Below, piece after piece: positions 42,812-50,307 of a stretch of DNA of 64,000 nt. Below the pieces are notes generated by a model. The model did not search any database. It was not told the DNA's origin and saw only the letters and a program-made list of their open reading frames with translations. The stretch is taken from positions 62,001-126,000 of the forward strand of contig JBEIGE010000001.1 of NCBI GenBank assembly GCA_040382055.1. Reading direction: 5' to 3'. Both the position numbers and the translations under genes were made by a program. The DNA comes from JBEIGE01 sp040382055. GTDB lineage: Bacteria > Pseudomonadota > Gammaproteobacteria > Burkholderiales > Burkholderiaceae_C. Positions within the stretch are counted from its first letter, which is position 1. Every line of letters begins with the position of its first letter.

Positions 42812-43876
42812 ATGGCGAAAGACGCCTCGGATTTTGAGCTGGAACTCCTGAAGCAACTCCGTCAAGATGCCTACAACTTGAAACAGTGCTTCACGCAATA
42901 CACTTTCCATAGCTTGGCGTTTAGCGCCGCGGTAATAGGTCTCGCCCTAAGGTTTTATGACGAACTTCAATACGCTGGCCTTGTTGGAATCCCGCTAACA
43001 CTACTTTTCTTGACCGTCGCGACCATAGGCACACACAAGTACACTGGCGCTAATCGCATTGCGGGCTACGAATTACACTTGCAAAGGGTGGCCCGTTACC
43101 CTGCAGAAGGATGCGCTGGATGGCATCCACTCATGCGCACATTAGGCTGGGAAGAATGCCTCCGAGCATGGCGGGTTTTCCAAGCTACCACCTTTGAATT
43201 CATCTATGGAGATGGTGATCTGCGGAAAATCGATCCTAAGGAAGCGCTGCGCTCACGCATTAGACGCAAGGTTATCCGGCTCGTGAAGTTCTGGGAAGTC
43301 GAGCAACAGAACGCAAAACTCTACAGACGCAATGGCACCTTACTTCCACTTATAAATCCGAAGAAAGATGAATGGTGGTTCTCTACGAGATCCCATCTCA
43401 AAGAAGGAATGAAATACTACCCAGGTAGCTATCTCCAGACTCTTCTCAATATGATCTACTTAGCTTCATCCCTCTCAATGATTTTTACTTTCGTTGCCTG
43501 CTACAAATTGCTCCAACTTGACGATCCAACGGTTGGGTACATATCGACAGCTGGAAGTATAGTTTTCTCCTACTGGGCGGTAGCTCGCTTTACTCACACA
43601 TACGCGAGACGTAAAGTTCTTGAGGAAGGCCTGCTTTCAGTGAACTCTTGCGCTGTTCTTTGGCAGGTAATTGCGTGTGCCCACTTTTGGGCTCTCAGCG
43701 ATTTGGCTAATAGATCGAAAGGGAAGTTTGTCTCGTATCAAAACTACTCAGAAACGATTGGCATGAAAGCAATAGAGTTCTGTGAACAAATAGATACGCT
43801 ATACACTTGGTATCAATCTGTGCCGATCAATCGGATTGCAGCCTTAGTCCCGCCTCCTGTTGCCAACGACGCCTAA
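42812..43876 (+). CDS. Hypothetical membrane protein with two helical pairs
   Basis: A 354-residue protein starting MAKDASDFELELLKQLRQDAYN. Hydrophobic segments lie at about residues 32-50 and 58-72 (VGIPLTLLFLTVATIG) and again at about 215-235 and 245-262. Between them is a long charged cytoplasmic stretch rich in Arg and Trp (RSRIRRKVIRLVKFWEVEQQN, KKDEWWFSTRSHLKEGMKYY). No family recognised. The layout of paired helices around a soluble domain is seen in SMODS/SLATT-like effectors, but the match is not demonstrated. The stop sits in GCCTAAAC, one base off an R'' box. Confidence 0.65.
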   Translation: MAKDASDFELELLKQLRQDAYNLKQCFTQYTFHSLAFSAAVIGLALRFYDELQYAGLVGIPLTLLFLTVATIGTHKYTGANRIAGYELHLQRVARYPAEGCAGWHPLMRTLGWEECLRAWRVFQATTFEFIYGDGDLRKIDPKEALRSRIRRKVIRLVKFWEVEQQNAKLYRRNGTLLPLINPKKDEWWFSTRSHLKEGMKYYPGSYLQTLLNMIYLASSLSMIFTFVACYKLLQLDDPTVGYISTAGSIVFSYWAVARFTHTYARRKVLEEGLLSVNSCAVLWQVIACAHFWALSDLANRSKGKFVSYQNYSETIGMKAIEFCEQIDTLYTWYQSVPINRIAALVPPPVANDA

Positions 43877-44284
43877 ACGACATAACCAATTCAAATTAAA
43901 CGCCTTGGGCTTCATTTAATGGTGTTTCATTTAGGCAAGTTTCGCAGGCAGTAGTTTTTCATTGATATCGGTATTCAAGCGTTAGCGTGAGCGGATTTTT
44001 CCTTACAACGGGGACAAACTGCACGCATACTGTCTGCCTCATTGTGCATTGGTGGGCACGGACCCATACCCGTCAGCTATTATTTCAAGACGGTCAGAAC
44101 TCGTCACGCAACCACATTGAGGACAGTCCGTACTGGGGAGGCCAGCGCATGCCTGTGCTGACTTAGCCGGAACCACCCGGAGTACTTAGCCACGCGCTCG
44201 CCTCTTGCCAGACCGCACGACATCGGGCAAACTTGCCGGCAATAAAAAAACCAGCCGGGTCGTTTATCAAAGGAGGAAACGCAC
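43877..44284. other. 408-base intergenic region upstream of the lysis pair
   Basis: No gene is supported. It holds an imperfect attC-like pair, ACATAAC (about 43880) and GTTAGCG (43981), with limited pairing between the flanks, and a 25-base motif at 44048-44072 repeated at 47976-48000. AAAGGAGGAAAC near its end is the strong ribosome site of the holin gene. Confidence 0.5.
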
Positions 44285-44917
44285 ATGCCAATACCACTCA
44301 TCGCTGCGGCCGTTGCTTCAATTGCCCCAGCGCTCGCCAAGCAGGGGCTAGACCTGTTAAGCGGTGTCTTCCGCGGTGCCGTCAATAAAGGCACACAGGA
44401 AATAGCAACGTTGATTGAGGAAAAAACCGGTATCGATATCAACGATGCTGCCGACAACAAGCTAACCGAGGACCAATGGGCCAAGCTGAAAGACTTTGAG
44501 TTTCAGTACCAGAGCAAGCTACTGGACTTTAGGCAGCAAGCGGATGCGAATGAACTGGAACGCGAGCGTCTGGTTCATGCTGATCGCGCTGACGCTCGCG
44601 GATTACAGAAGGCCGCTTTGGCCAGCGACGATATTTTTGCCAAGCGCTTCATCTACGTCTATGCAACCGTGCTCACGGTGCTGACCTTTGTCTTCATCTT
44701 TTGGGCTGCTTTTTTCCATGACTATGAAAAGAACAAGGAGTCGGCCCGCATTATCGATACCGTACTCGGGTTTCTGTTGGGCGTTACGCTAGCCGCGATC
44801 ATTCAGTATTTCTTTGGCTCTAGCGCCGGTAGCAAGAGCAAGGAAGAGAGGATCAAAAGCCTGACCGACACGATTCAGTCAGAAAGCCATGATTTGCGCA
44901 GCGGAGGCCAACCATGA
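44285..44917 (+). CDS. Holin of the 3TM gene-transfer-release type
   Basis: A 210-residue protein starting MPIPLIAAAVASIAPALAKQGLDLL behind AAAGGAGG. A first hydrophobic stretch lies at residues 3-18; a charged coiled region (KLKDFEFQYQSKLLDFRQQADANELERER) fills the middle; two strong helices follow (FIYVYATVLTVLTFVFIFWAAF and GFLLGVTLAAIIQYFFG). This matches the three-helix holins of gene transfer agents and some prophages. It overlaps the endolysin start by four bases, a classic lysis operon. Confidence 0.78.
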   Translation: MPIPLIAAAVASIAPALAKQGLDLLSGVFRGAVNKGTQEIATLIEEKTGIDINDAADNKLTEDQWAKLKDFEFQYQSKLLDFRQQADANELERERLVHADRADARGLQKAALASDDIFAKRFIYVYATVLTVLTFVFIFWAAFFHDYEKNKESARIIDTVLGFLLGVTLAAIIQYFFGSSAGSKSKEERIKSLTDTIQSESHDLRSGGQP

Positions 44918-46155
44918 GCCTCTTGCGCGAACAATCCACATTTTTGCTGCACGTTGCCGAGCTGATCCAGAAGGCTTCGGAATTGGGCTTTTATGCCTCT
45001 GGCGGCGAGCTTTACCGCACGTCTGAGCAGCAGGCTTTGCACGTGAAGAATGGGCGCAGCAACACCATGAACAGCCAGCATTTGAAGCGCCTGGCGGTGG
45101 ACCTCAATTTCTTCAAGGCAGCGCCAGATGGCACGCTGAAGCTCACCTACGACGTAGAAGAGCTTCGTCCGCTTGGCCAGTTCTGGGAAGGGCTGGATGC
45201 GGCTAATCGCTGGGGCGGCAATTGGACTTCCTTCAAAGACACCCCGCATTTTGAGCGCCGTGAGAGCGCCGCCTCGCGGTCTGTAACCACAGAGCCCAGC
45301 CTGCGCGCTGTTGCTGCCGCCACACCTGCGGTAGAGCCATTGACGCGCCGCGGAGCCGGGTTGACGCTGACCGCAGTGGGCGCAAAGTGTCCGAACAACC
45401 GCGACGATGTGGAAACAGTGCAACGCTTGCTCAACATGTCAGCGGGGCAGGGGCTATTCCAGCTCAACGATGGCCCACTCAAGGCCGATGGGGTATTTGG
45501 AACCAAGACGCTGGACGCGATCATGGCGTTTCAGCGCACCGTGAATGGCGAACAGGCACCGAGCGGGCGTGTTGAAGCGGATGGCCAGACCATGAACAGC
45601 CTGTGTGAGCGGCTGCCGAACGACATTTGTACAGACTTATTGGCGCTAGCCTTCTTGCGCGCCTCCGACCAGGATGTGCTGGACTTGTCGGCAGGTATTG
45701 CCCGAACCATGGCCAATCGCAACATCGACACACCGCTTCGACGCGCCCACTTTCTGGCACAAATCGGCCACGAGTCCGGGGAGCTGCGCTTTCGCGCCGA
45801 GATCGCCAATGGTGAGGCCTACGAAGGCCGGGCAGACCTTGGCAATTCGATGCCTGGCGATGGCCGCCGATTCAAGGGGCGTGGCCTGATTCAGCTGACC
45901 GGCCGCGCCAACTATCTTGAGTATGGTCGTGCGCTGGGCCGTGAGGAAGAGTTGTTGAAGACGCCCGAGCTGCTAGAAACCGACCATGATCTGTGCGTAG
46001 ACGTGGCGGGATGGTTCTGGGCAAAGCGCGGACTCAATGCGCTGGCCGACACCGACGACCTTACCGCCATTACCAAGCGCATTAACGGCGGACTCAACGG
46101 CCTGGAAGATAGACGCCGCCTGCTCAAGCGAACGAAGTCGCTGTTGGGGGCCTAG
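44914..46155 (+). CDS. Modular endolysin: M15-type peptidase, peptidoglycan-binding and GH19 domains
   Basis: A 413-residue protein without a signal peptide. Residues about 1-115 look like an M15 D-Ala-D-Ala/L-Ala-D-Glu peptidase: RTSEQQALHVKNGRSN, NSQHLKRLAVDLNFF, NRWGGNWTSFKDTPHFE (His, Asp and the HFE end). Residues about 155-235 are a peptidoglycan-binding repeat (DDVETVQRLLNMS, ADGVFGTKTLDAIMAFQ). The last 180 are a GH19 chitinase-like lysozyme (FLAQIGHESGELRF, FKGRGLIQLTGRANY). Two catalytic types in one protein suggest cleavage of both peptide and glycan bonds. No phage structural genes are near. Confidence 0.85.
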   Translation: MSLLREQSTFLLHVAELIQKASELGFYASGGELYRTSEQQALHVKNGRSNTMNSQHLKRLAVDLNFFKAAPDGTLKLTYDVEELRPLGQFWEGLDAANRWGGNWTSFKDTPHFERRESAASRSVTTEPSLRAVAAATPAVEPLTRRGAGLTLTAVGAKCPNNRDDVETVQRLLNMSAGQGLFQLNDGPLKADGVFGTKTLDAIMAFQRTVNGEQAPSGRVEADGQTMNSLCERLPNDICTDLLALAFLRASDQDVLDLSAGIARTMANRNIDTPLRRAHFLAQIGHESGELRFRAEIANGEAYEGRADLGNSMPGDGRRFKGRGLIQLTGRANYLEYGRALGREEELLKTPELLETDHDLCVDVAGWFWAKRGLNALADTDDLTAITKRINGGLNGLEDRRRLLKRTKSLLGA

Positions 46156-46263
46156 TGCGTCCTGCTAACTTGATGACAATGAAATTACGGCTTGCTTGGG
46201 ACGGGGAAGTCCCTTTCATAATTTAGCCAACAAAACACATCACGACTAACGAGGGAGAAATGC

Positions 46264-47838
46264 ATGTCACTAATCGCCGAAATTGAGTGGGGTCCAATCG
46301 ATGCAGCTATACCGGACGAACACTTTCGCGACAAATTTGTTCAGACTCCACTCTTCGTACCTGCACTTGGAACCAGATATCCAATAGTTTCCGGAACTAA
46401 AGGTTCAGGCAAGACAGCGATCCAGAAGTGGCTCGTCGGCAATGGTGGAAACAGCTATAAGCACAAGAAGGTTATATCCTTCAATGACATACAGTTTGGA
46501 GTCGTTGCACAGAATTTATCCCAACTTACTTCAGTATCAGACATATCTACGCTTACGATAATTGATCATTATTGGCAGTATGTGATCATTGTCGAGGCAA
46601 TGAAAACTTGGGCAGCAAACAAGCAAAACAAATTTGTTGGAGCGGACGGAACAAAAGTCTTTGGATATCTCAGAAACCATGGGCTAATTGAGATGTCTGC
46701 GATGGAGATGCTGACAAAACTCGTAACAAGTGCATGGAATTATGTTGACAAGCTAACTAAGCCTGGTAGCGGCAAAAATTATCCAACCCTACCTTCGAAT
46801 TTGACGACTCAGGTTATTAAGGAGTTGACAAACTCACCAACATTTGACCACCAATTTCTAGCTGCAAAGAACTCTTTTTACACAGCTCTCGAGGCAGACG
46901 CGGAAAAGGCTTTAATCGTCTTTGATGAGTTCGACGACATCATTGCAAAAGGAGGAAAGGCTAGAGAGCAACTTCAGATAATTTTTGATGGTCTTATTCA
47001 AGCAAGTTATCACTTGGTTACTGACAAGAGTTTCATATCCAATATTTTCTTGAAGGTGCTTGTGCCACACGATAGATTTGTGGCATTGCAGCTACGAGAT
47101 CTAGACAAAGTGAGAGACTACCATTGGCCAATTCGCTGGACACCTGAGTCAATTAAAGAGTTCCTTTTGGCCCGCGCTCGACTTCATCCCGCTGCGAAAG
47201 GAAGGAGCTTTTCTTCAATGTGGAGTGATCTACTTCCAGACAAAATCAAAAATGAAATCTACGGTGTCAAGGAAGATACCTTTGACTATATATTGCGACA
47301 TACCTTGTATCGCCCGAGACATATCCAAAGGCAACTTGACGGTCTAAAGCGAGTTGCTATGGTTCGAGAGCTTACAGAAGTTGGCATTCGTCAGTCTGTT
47401 AGAGAGGTCTGCAAGGAGCTTGCATCTGACTACACAATTGAATATCAAATTGACCATCCAAACCTTAAAGGGTTCCTCAGTAAGCTGAAGGGGTCAACTA
47501 ATGTGATGCCTTTCAATGAGTTTGTCGATATTGTCTCTGGTGCACTTAAAGACTACAGAATCGAGATTGATGTGATGGAAAAAATCAATCAACTTTTCGA
47601 GATTGGATTTTTTGGCGTTATGCGTTACGGCACGTACCATTCAGAGATTGATCCAAGTCTTTCAATATCCTATTCACCGACCAGACATCAAAGCAGCCGA
47701 TATTATTTTAATTATTACTACATCGAACCAGTTGACAATATTTCATCTTCGCTGGAAGCAGAGACATTAATTGCCGTTCACCCCATTTTTTTCGACTTAT
47801 GCGACCAACAACCGCATAAAGAAATACTCGTTGCCTAA
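46264..47838 (+). CDS. P-loop ATPase, Sll1717-like
   Basis: A 524-residue protein starting MSLIAEIEWGPIDAAIPDEHF behind GAGGGAGA. Walker A is VSGTKGSGKTAIQKWL (about residue 47) and Walker B is ALIVFDEFDDII (about 217). The ATPase core is followed by a helical region with YRPRHIQRQLDGLKR and a C-terminal mixed part (HSEIDPSLSISYSPTRHQ). It is visibly more AT-rich than the neighbours, a sign of transfer. Such ATPases occur in accessory and defence-like islands; the activity is unknown. The TAA stop lies within GCCTAAC. Confidence 0.72.
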   Translation: MSLIAEIEWGPIDAAIPDEHFRDKFVQTPLFVPALGTRYPIVSGTKGSGKTAIQKWLVGNGGNSYKHKKVISFNDIQFGVVAQNLSQLTSVSDISTLTIIDHYWQYVIIVEAMKTWAANKQNKFVGADGTKVFGYLRNHGLIEMSAMEMLTKLVTSAWNYVDKLTKPGSGKNYPTLPSNLTTQVIKELTNSPTFDHQFLAAKNSFYTALEADAEKALIVFDEFDDIIAKGGKAREQLQIIFDGLIQASYHLVTDKSFISNIFLKVLVPHDRFVALQLRDLDKVRDYHWPIRWTPESIKEFLLARARLHPAAKGRSFSSMWSDLLPDKIKNEIYGVKEDTFDYILRHTLYRPRHIQRQLDGLKRVAMVRELTEVGIRQSVREVCKELASDYTIEYQIDHPNLKGFLSKLKGSTNVMPFNEFVDIVSGALKDYRIEIDVMEKINQLFEIGFFGVMRYGTYHSEIDPSLSISYSPTRHQSSRYYFNYYYIEPVDNISSSLEAETLIAVHPIFFDLCDQQPHKEILVA

Positions 47839-48169
47839 CCCCATACAGATACTTCCGACATAGACAACCAATGCTTGCGATCGTAGTTTCCTGTTAACGG
47901 TTTTCCTGCATTTCGTAATCTAAATCTGCTGCACAAAATGGCCAGACACCACATATACAGACGGCGTTTTTGCGCCTTGGTGGGAACGGACCCGTATCCG
48001 AACCGCTACACGGGGCACGATTCCATTCCAATGGTCATTGTCAATTGAATGCCACCGGGAGTTAGTCGGATTTACCACCACTGGTCTGACCTGTTGACTG
48101 CATCATCGGCAATCACGCCTGGCAGGAAATCAACAAACATTTCGGCAAGGTCGATTCCATTCGTTAGGC
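47833..48169 (+). other. Intergenic region bounded by GCCTAAC and GTTAGGC heptamers
   Basis: GCCTAAC (47833-47839, containing the stop of the ATPase gene) and GTTAGGC (48163-48169) are perfect, mutually complementary attC-type boxes, but they are 337 bases apart, too far for one ordinary attC. The 25-base motif at 47976-48000 repeats 44048-44072. No gene is supported; the interval may be an attC site with an insertion. Confidence 0.4.
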
Positions 48170-48229
48170 CATTCATCTTGATAGCGTTTTTCGCTTGCAC
48201 ATGCTTTCATTTATTGCTAGCATTGCTCA

Positions 48230-48484
48230 GTGAATACGAAACACCGCAAAACACTTCGGGCCGTCTTTACTAAGCCTACATCGCCTTCGATTGCGTTCAG
48301 CGATATCGAAGCCCTGTTGGTTGCACTCGGTGGTGAAGTATTTGAGCGGGAAGGCTCACGCGTCAAAATAATCATTAAAGGCGAACAGTGGCGTTGCCAT
48401 CGCCCGCACCCTGGCAAAGAAGCCAAACGCTACCAAGTCGAAGAAATCCGGGAGTTGCTTGAACGAATCGGAGAACAACCATGA
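48230..48484 (+). CDS. hicA: HicA mRNA interferase toxin
   Basis: An 84-residue protein with a GTG start. It has the dsRBD-like HicA fold: SIAFSDIEALLVALGGEVFEREGSRVKI and the His-containing HRPHPGKEAKRYQVEEIRELLERIG. HicA toxins cleave mRNA. Its stop overlaps the hicB start (ATGA), the standard hicAB order. Confidence 0.9.
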   Translation: MNTKHRKTLRAVFTKPTSPSIAFSDIEALLVALGGEVFEREGSRVKIIIKGEQWRCHRPHPGKEAKRYQVEEIRELLERIGEQP

Positions 48485-48813
48485 ATACCATGAACTACAA
48501 AGGCTACACAGCTCGCATCGAGTTCGATGAGCGCGACAACATCTTCGTTGGTCGTGTTCTTGGGTTGCGCAGCATCATCAGCTTTCACGGCGAAACCGTC
48601 GCCGATCTTCGCCATGAGTTTGAAGTGGCCATTGAGGACTTCCTCAACGATTGCAAAGAACAAGGCGTTAAACCAGAGAAACCCGCATCAGGCAAGTTGA
48701 TGCTTCGTGTCTCTCCTGAAATTCATGGTGCAGCTTTGGTGGCCGCTCAAGCCTCTGGCAAAAGCCTCAATCAATGGGCTACTGAAGTGCTGCAATCGGC
48801 TGTTCATGCTTAA
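48481..48813 (+). CDS. hicB: HicB antitoxin
   Basis: A 110-residue antitoxin. The N-terminal RNase H-like part reads YKGYTARIEFDERDNIFVGRVLGLRSIISFHGETVADLRHEFEVAIEDFL. The C-terminal ribbon-helix-helix reads KLMLRVSPEIHGAALVAAQASGKSLNQWATEVLQ. It pairs with the adjacent HicA, and both genes appear intact. Confidence 0.92.
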   Translation: MNTMNYKGYTARIEFDERDNIFVGRVLGLRSIISFHGETVADLRHEFEVAIEDFLNDCKEQGVKPEKPASGKLMLRVSPEIHGAALVAAQASGKSLNQWATEVLQSAVHA

Positions 48814-48891
48814 GGTTTATCAGAAAGCCCCATGCATGTCGATGCCTAGCTTCTACGTTATAGCCTTTAAGTTTAGTGCTAGGATTTACCC

Positions 48892-49116
48892 ATGAATGCT
48901 GCAACCATTGCACTCGAAGCGCTGTCCCTCTCCGTGCAACAACGGGCGGAATTGGCGGCGTTGCTTTTGTCCAGCCTCGATTCACTGTCCGAGTCCGAAA
49001 TTGAACCGCTCTGGTTTCAAGAAGCGGCACACCGTGCTGCCGAAATGGATCAAGGATTGTCCAAACGCATTCCTGCAGAGGAAGTGAGACAGCAAGCAAA
49101 CGCTCTGCTCAAGTGA
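48892..49116 (+). CDS. Addiction module antitoxin (PF09720 type), toxin partner truncated
   Basis: A 74-residue protein, MNAATIALEALSLSVQQRAELAALLLSSLDS through ESEIEPLWFQEAAHRAAEMDQG, typical of the unstable antitoxins paired with ParE/RelE toxins. The gene looks intact. Its stop overlaps a GTG that starts a toxin reading frame of which only about 22 codons remain before an acetyltransferase gene takes over. Confidence 0.85.
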   Translation: MNAATIALEALSLSVQQRAELAALLLSSLDSLSESEIEPLWFQEAAHRAAEMDQGLSKRIPAEEVRQQANALLK

Positions 49117-49178
49117 GTTACTTCTTTAACGAAGCTGCACGCGTTGAGCACCTTGAGCATGTGGCCTTCCATGAAGAT
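49113..49178 (+). pseudogene. 5' stub of a ParE/RelE-type toxin gene
   Basis: GTG AGT TAC begins VSYFFNEAARVEHLEHVAFHE, the N-terminus of ParE/RelE toxins that follow PF09720 antitoxins. After the HE the frame runs into the acetyltransferase gene, whose ATG is at 49171. The rest of the toxin (about 75 residues) is missing. Confidence 0.75.
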
Positions 49179-49623
49179 CGAGACCAACAATTACTCGCAC
49201 TTGCCGGATTTCATCCGGCTCAACGAGCTTTGGATTTCGGAGCACTTCTCGCTTGAAGATGCCGACCGGGCGCTCGCGGCCAATCCTGGCCAAGTGATCG
49301 AGAACGGCGGCTTTGTTTTCAGCCTGGTGAGCGAGGGTCAAGTTGTCGGTGTCTGCGCCCTGTTCAAAGAGGGCGCTGAGCGGTTTCAGCTTGCCCGTAT
49401 GGCCGTTGAGCCCGGGCTACGAGGGCAAGGCTATGGCCGCGCACTGATAGACCATGCCTTGGCGCATGCAAAGTCGGCAGGTGCCAGGTCGGTGTTCTTG
49501 CTCTCCAACACTGTTCTCAAGGCGGCCATCGCGCTGTATGAGCGTTCCGGCTTCGGTGTTGTGTCAACGTGCCAGCACCCGGTATACGCGCGGTGCAATA
49601 TCGTCATGGAGCGTTACCTGTAA
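49171..49623 (+). CDS. GNAT family N-acetyltransferase
   Basis: A 150-residue protein from MKIETNNYSHLPDFIRLNELWI. The acetyl-CoA site is FQLARMAVEPGLRGQGYGRALIDHAL (with R/Q-x-x-G-x-G), followed by SVFLLSNTVLKAAIALYERSGF, a common GNAT ending. The substrate is unknown. The start is fused onto the remains of a toxin gene, so its own promoter and ribosome site may have been replaced by those of the antitoxin operon. Confidence 0.9.
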   Translation: MKIETNNYSHLPDFIRLNELWISEHFSLEDADRALAANPGQVIENGGFVFSLVSEGQVVGVCALFKEGAERFQLARMAVEPGLRGQGYGRALIDHALAHAKSAGARSVFLLSNTVLKAAIALYERSGFGVVSTCQHPVYARCNIVMERYL

Positions 49624-49841
49624 AGCCTGCCGGCCTTGCCATGAATGGGGTATTACCGCAGTGCGTGATCGAGGTTTCTGTACATGCCGTTTACAAACAG
49701 TGTGCAAGATCTATGACGATGCACTACCGCTACGCCAAGCGCAAACGCTCTACTAGCGCACGATTACCTCAAGCGATGGTTGACCAACCGGCGCAGCACC
49801 TTGCAGCTTGACTTGCTGCAAACAATAGATACGGTGTACGT

Positions 49842-49969
49842 ATGATTAAGTCCCAGTGGGATGAGGGCAAAGCCATTGCGAGCGGGAGCATGGTGCGGTT
49901 ATTCGCATCATTTCTGCACGCAAGGCGACCAAGCGCGAAAGCGCGTTTTATCGAGGTGAGAAACCATGA
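49842..49969 (+). pseudogene. brnT toxin gene, internally deleted
   Basis: The first codons (MIKSQWDEGKA) resemble a BrnT start. The end, in another frame (from about 49895), reads VIRIISARKATKRESAFYRG and stops at TGA 49967-49969, overlapping the brnA ATG as in intact brnTA operons. About 55 internal residues are missing and the frame is shifted, so no toxin is made. Confidence 0.75.
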
Positions 49970-50190
49970 AAGCAGAGTACGACCTTTCCAAGCTGAAGTC
50001 TCGCAAAAACCCTTACGCGTCCAAGCTGAAAAAACCTGTGACCATGCGTCTATCAGAGGATGTTGTGGACTATTTCAAGGGGATGGCCGATGAATCCGGC
50101 GTCCCCTATCAGAGTCTGATTAACCTTTACCTGCGCGATTGTCTTGCCAACAGTCGAAAGGTGCAGATCAACTGGCCGCATGCCACTTAA
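49966..50190 (+). CDS. brnA: BrnA antitoxin, toxin partner broken
   Basis: A 74-residue protein. KNPYASKLKKPVTMRLSEDVVDYFKGMADESGVPYQSLINLYLRDC is the BrnA ribbon-helix-helix core (positions about 14-58). The gene is intact while the upstream brnT is deleted, making this the second antitoxin in 1.1 kb without a working partner. Confidence 0.86.
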   Translation: MKAEYDLSKLKSRKNPYASKLKKPVTMRLSEDVVDYFKGMADESGVPYQSLINLYLRDCLANSRKVQINWPHAT

Positions 50191-50216
50191 GCCACTTAAC
50201 AGGCTGCTCGTCACGG

Positions 50217-50300
50217 GCAAAGCGCGGACTCAATGGCCTGGAAGATCGACGCCGCCTGCTCAAGCGAACAAAGTCGCTGCTCGGGGCCTAGTGCGTCCTG
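50217..50300 (+). pseudogene. Deleted second copy of the endolysin gene end
   Basis: The frame AKRGLNGLEDRRRLLKRTKSLLGA, then TAG and TGCGTCCTG, matches the end of the endolysin gene at 46018-46167, but lacks the about 20 residues between its two GLN repeats (ALADTDDLTAITKRINGGLN). The deletion endpoints fall in the repeated GGACTCAA. A few bases differ elsewhere, so it is a diverged remnant. Confidence 0.85.
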
Positions 50301-50307
50301 GCGCTTA

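Noticed and set aside
44285..46155. An intact prophage
   Set aside because: Only the holin and endolysin are present; there are no integrase, repressor, terminase, capsid or tail genes in the window.
47833..48169. A single attC site bounded by GCCTAAC and GTTAGGC
   Set aside because: The boxes match perfectly, but 337 bases is too long and the sequences next to the boxes do not pair; it may be a disrupted site, so it is listed as an intergenic region only.
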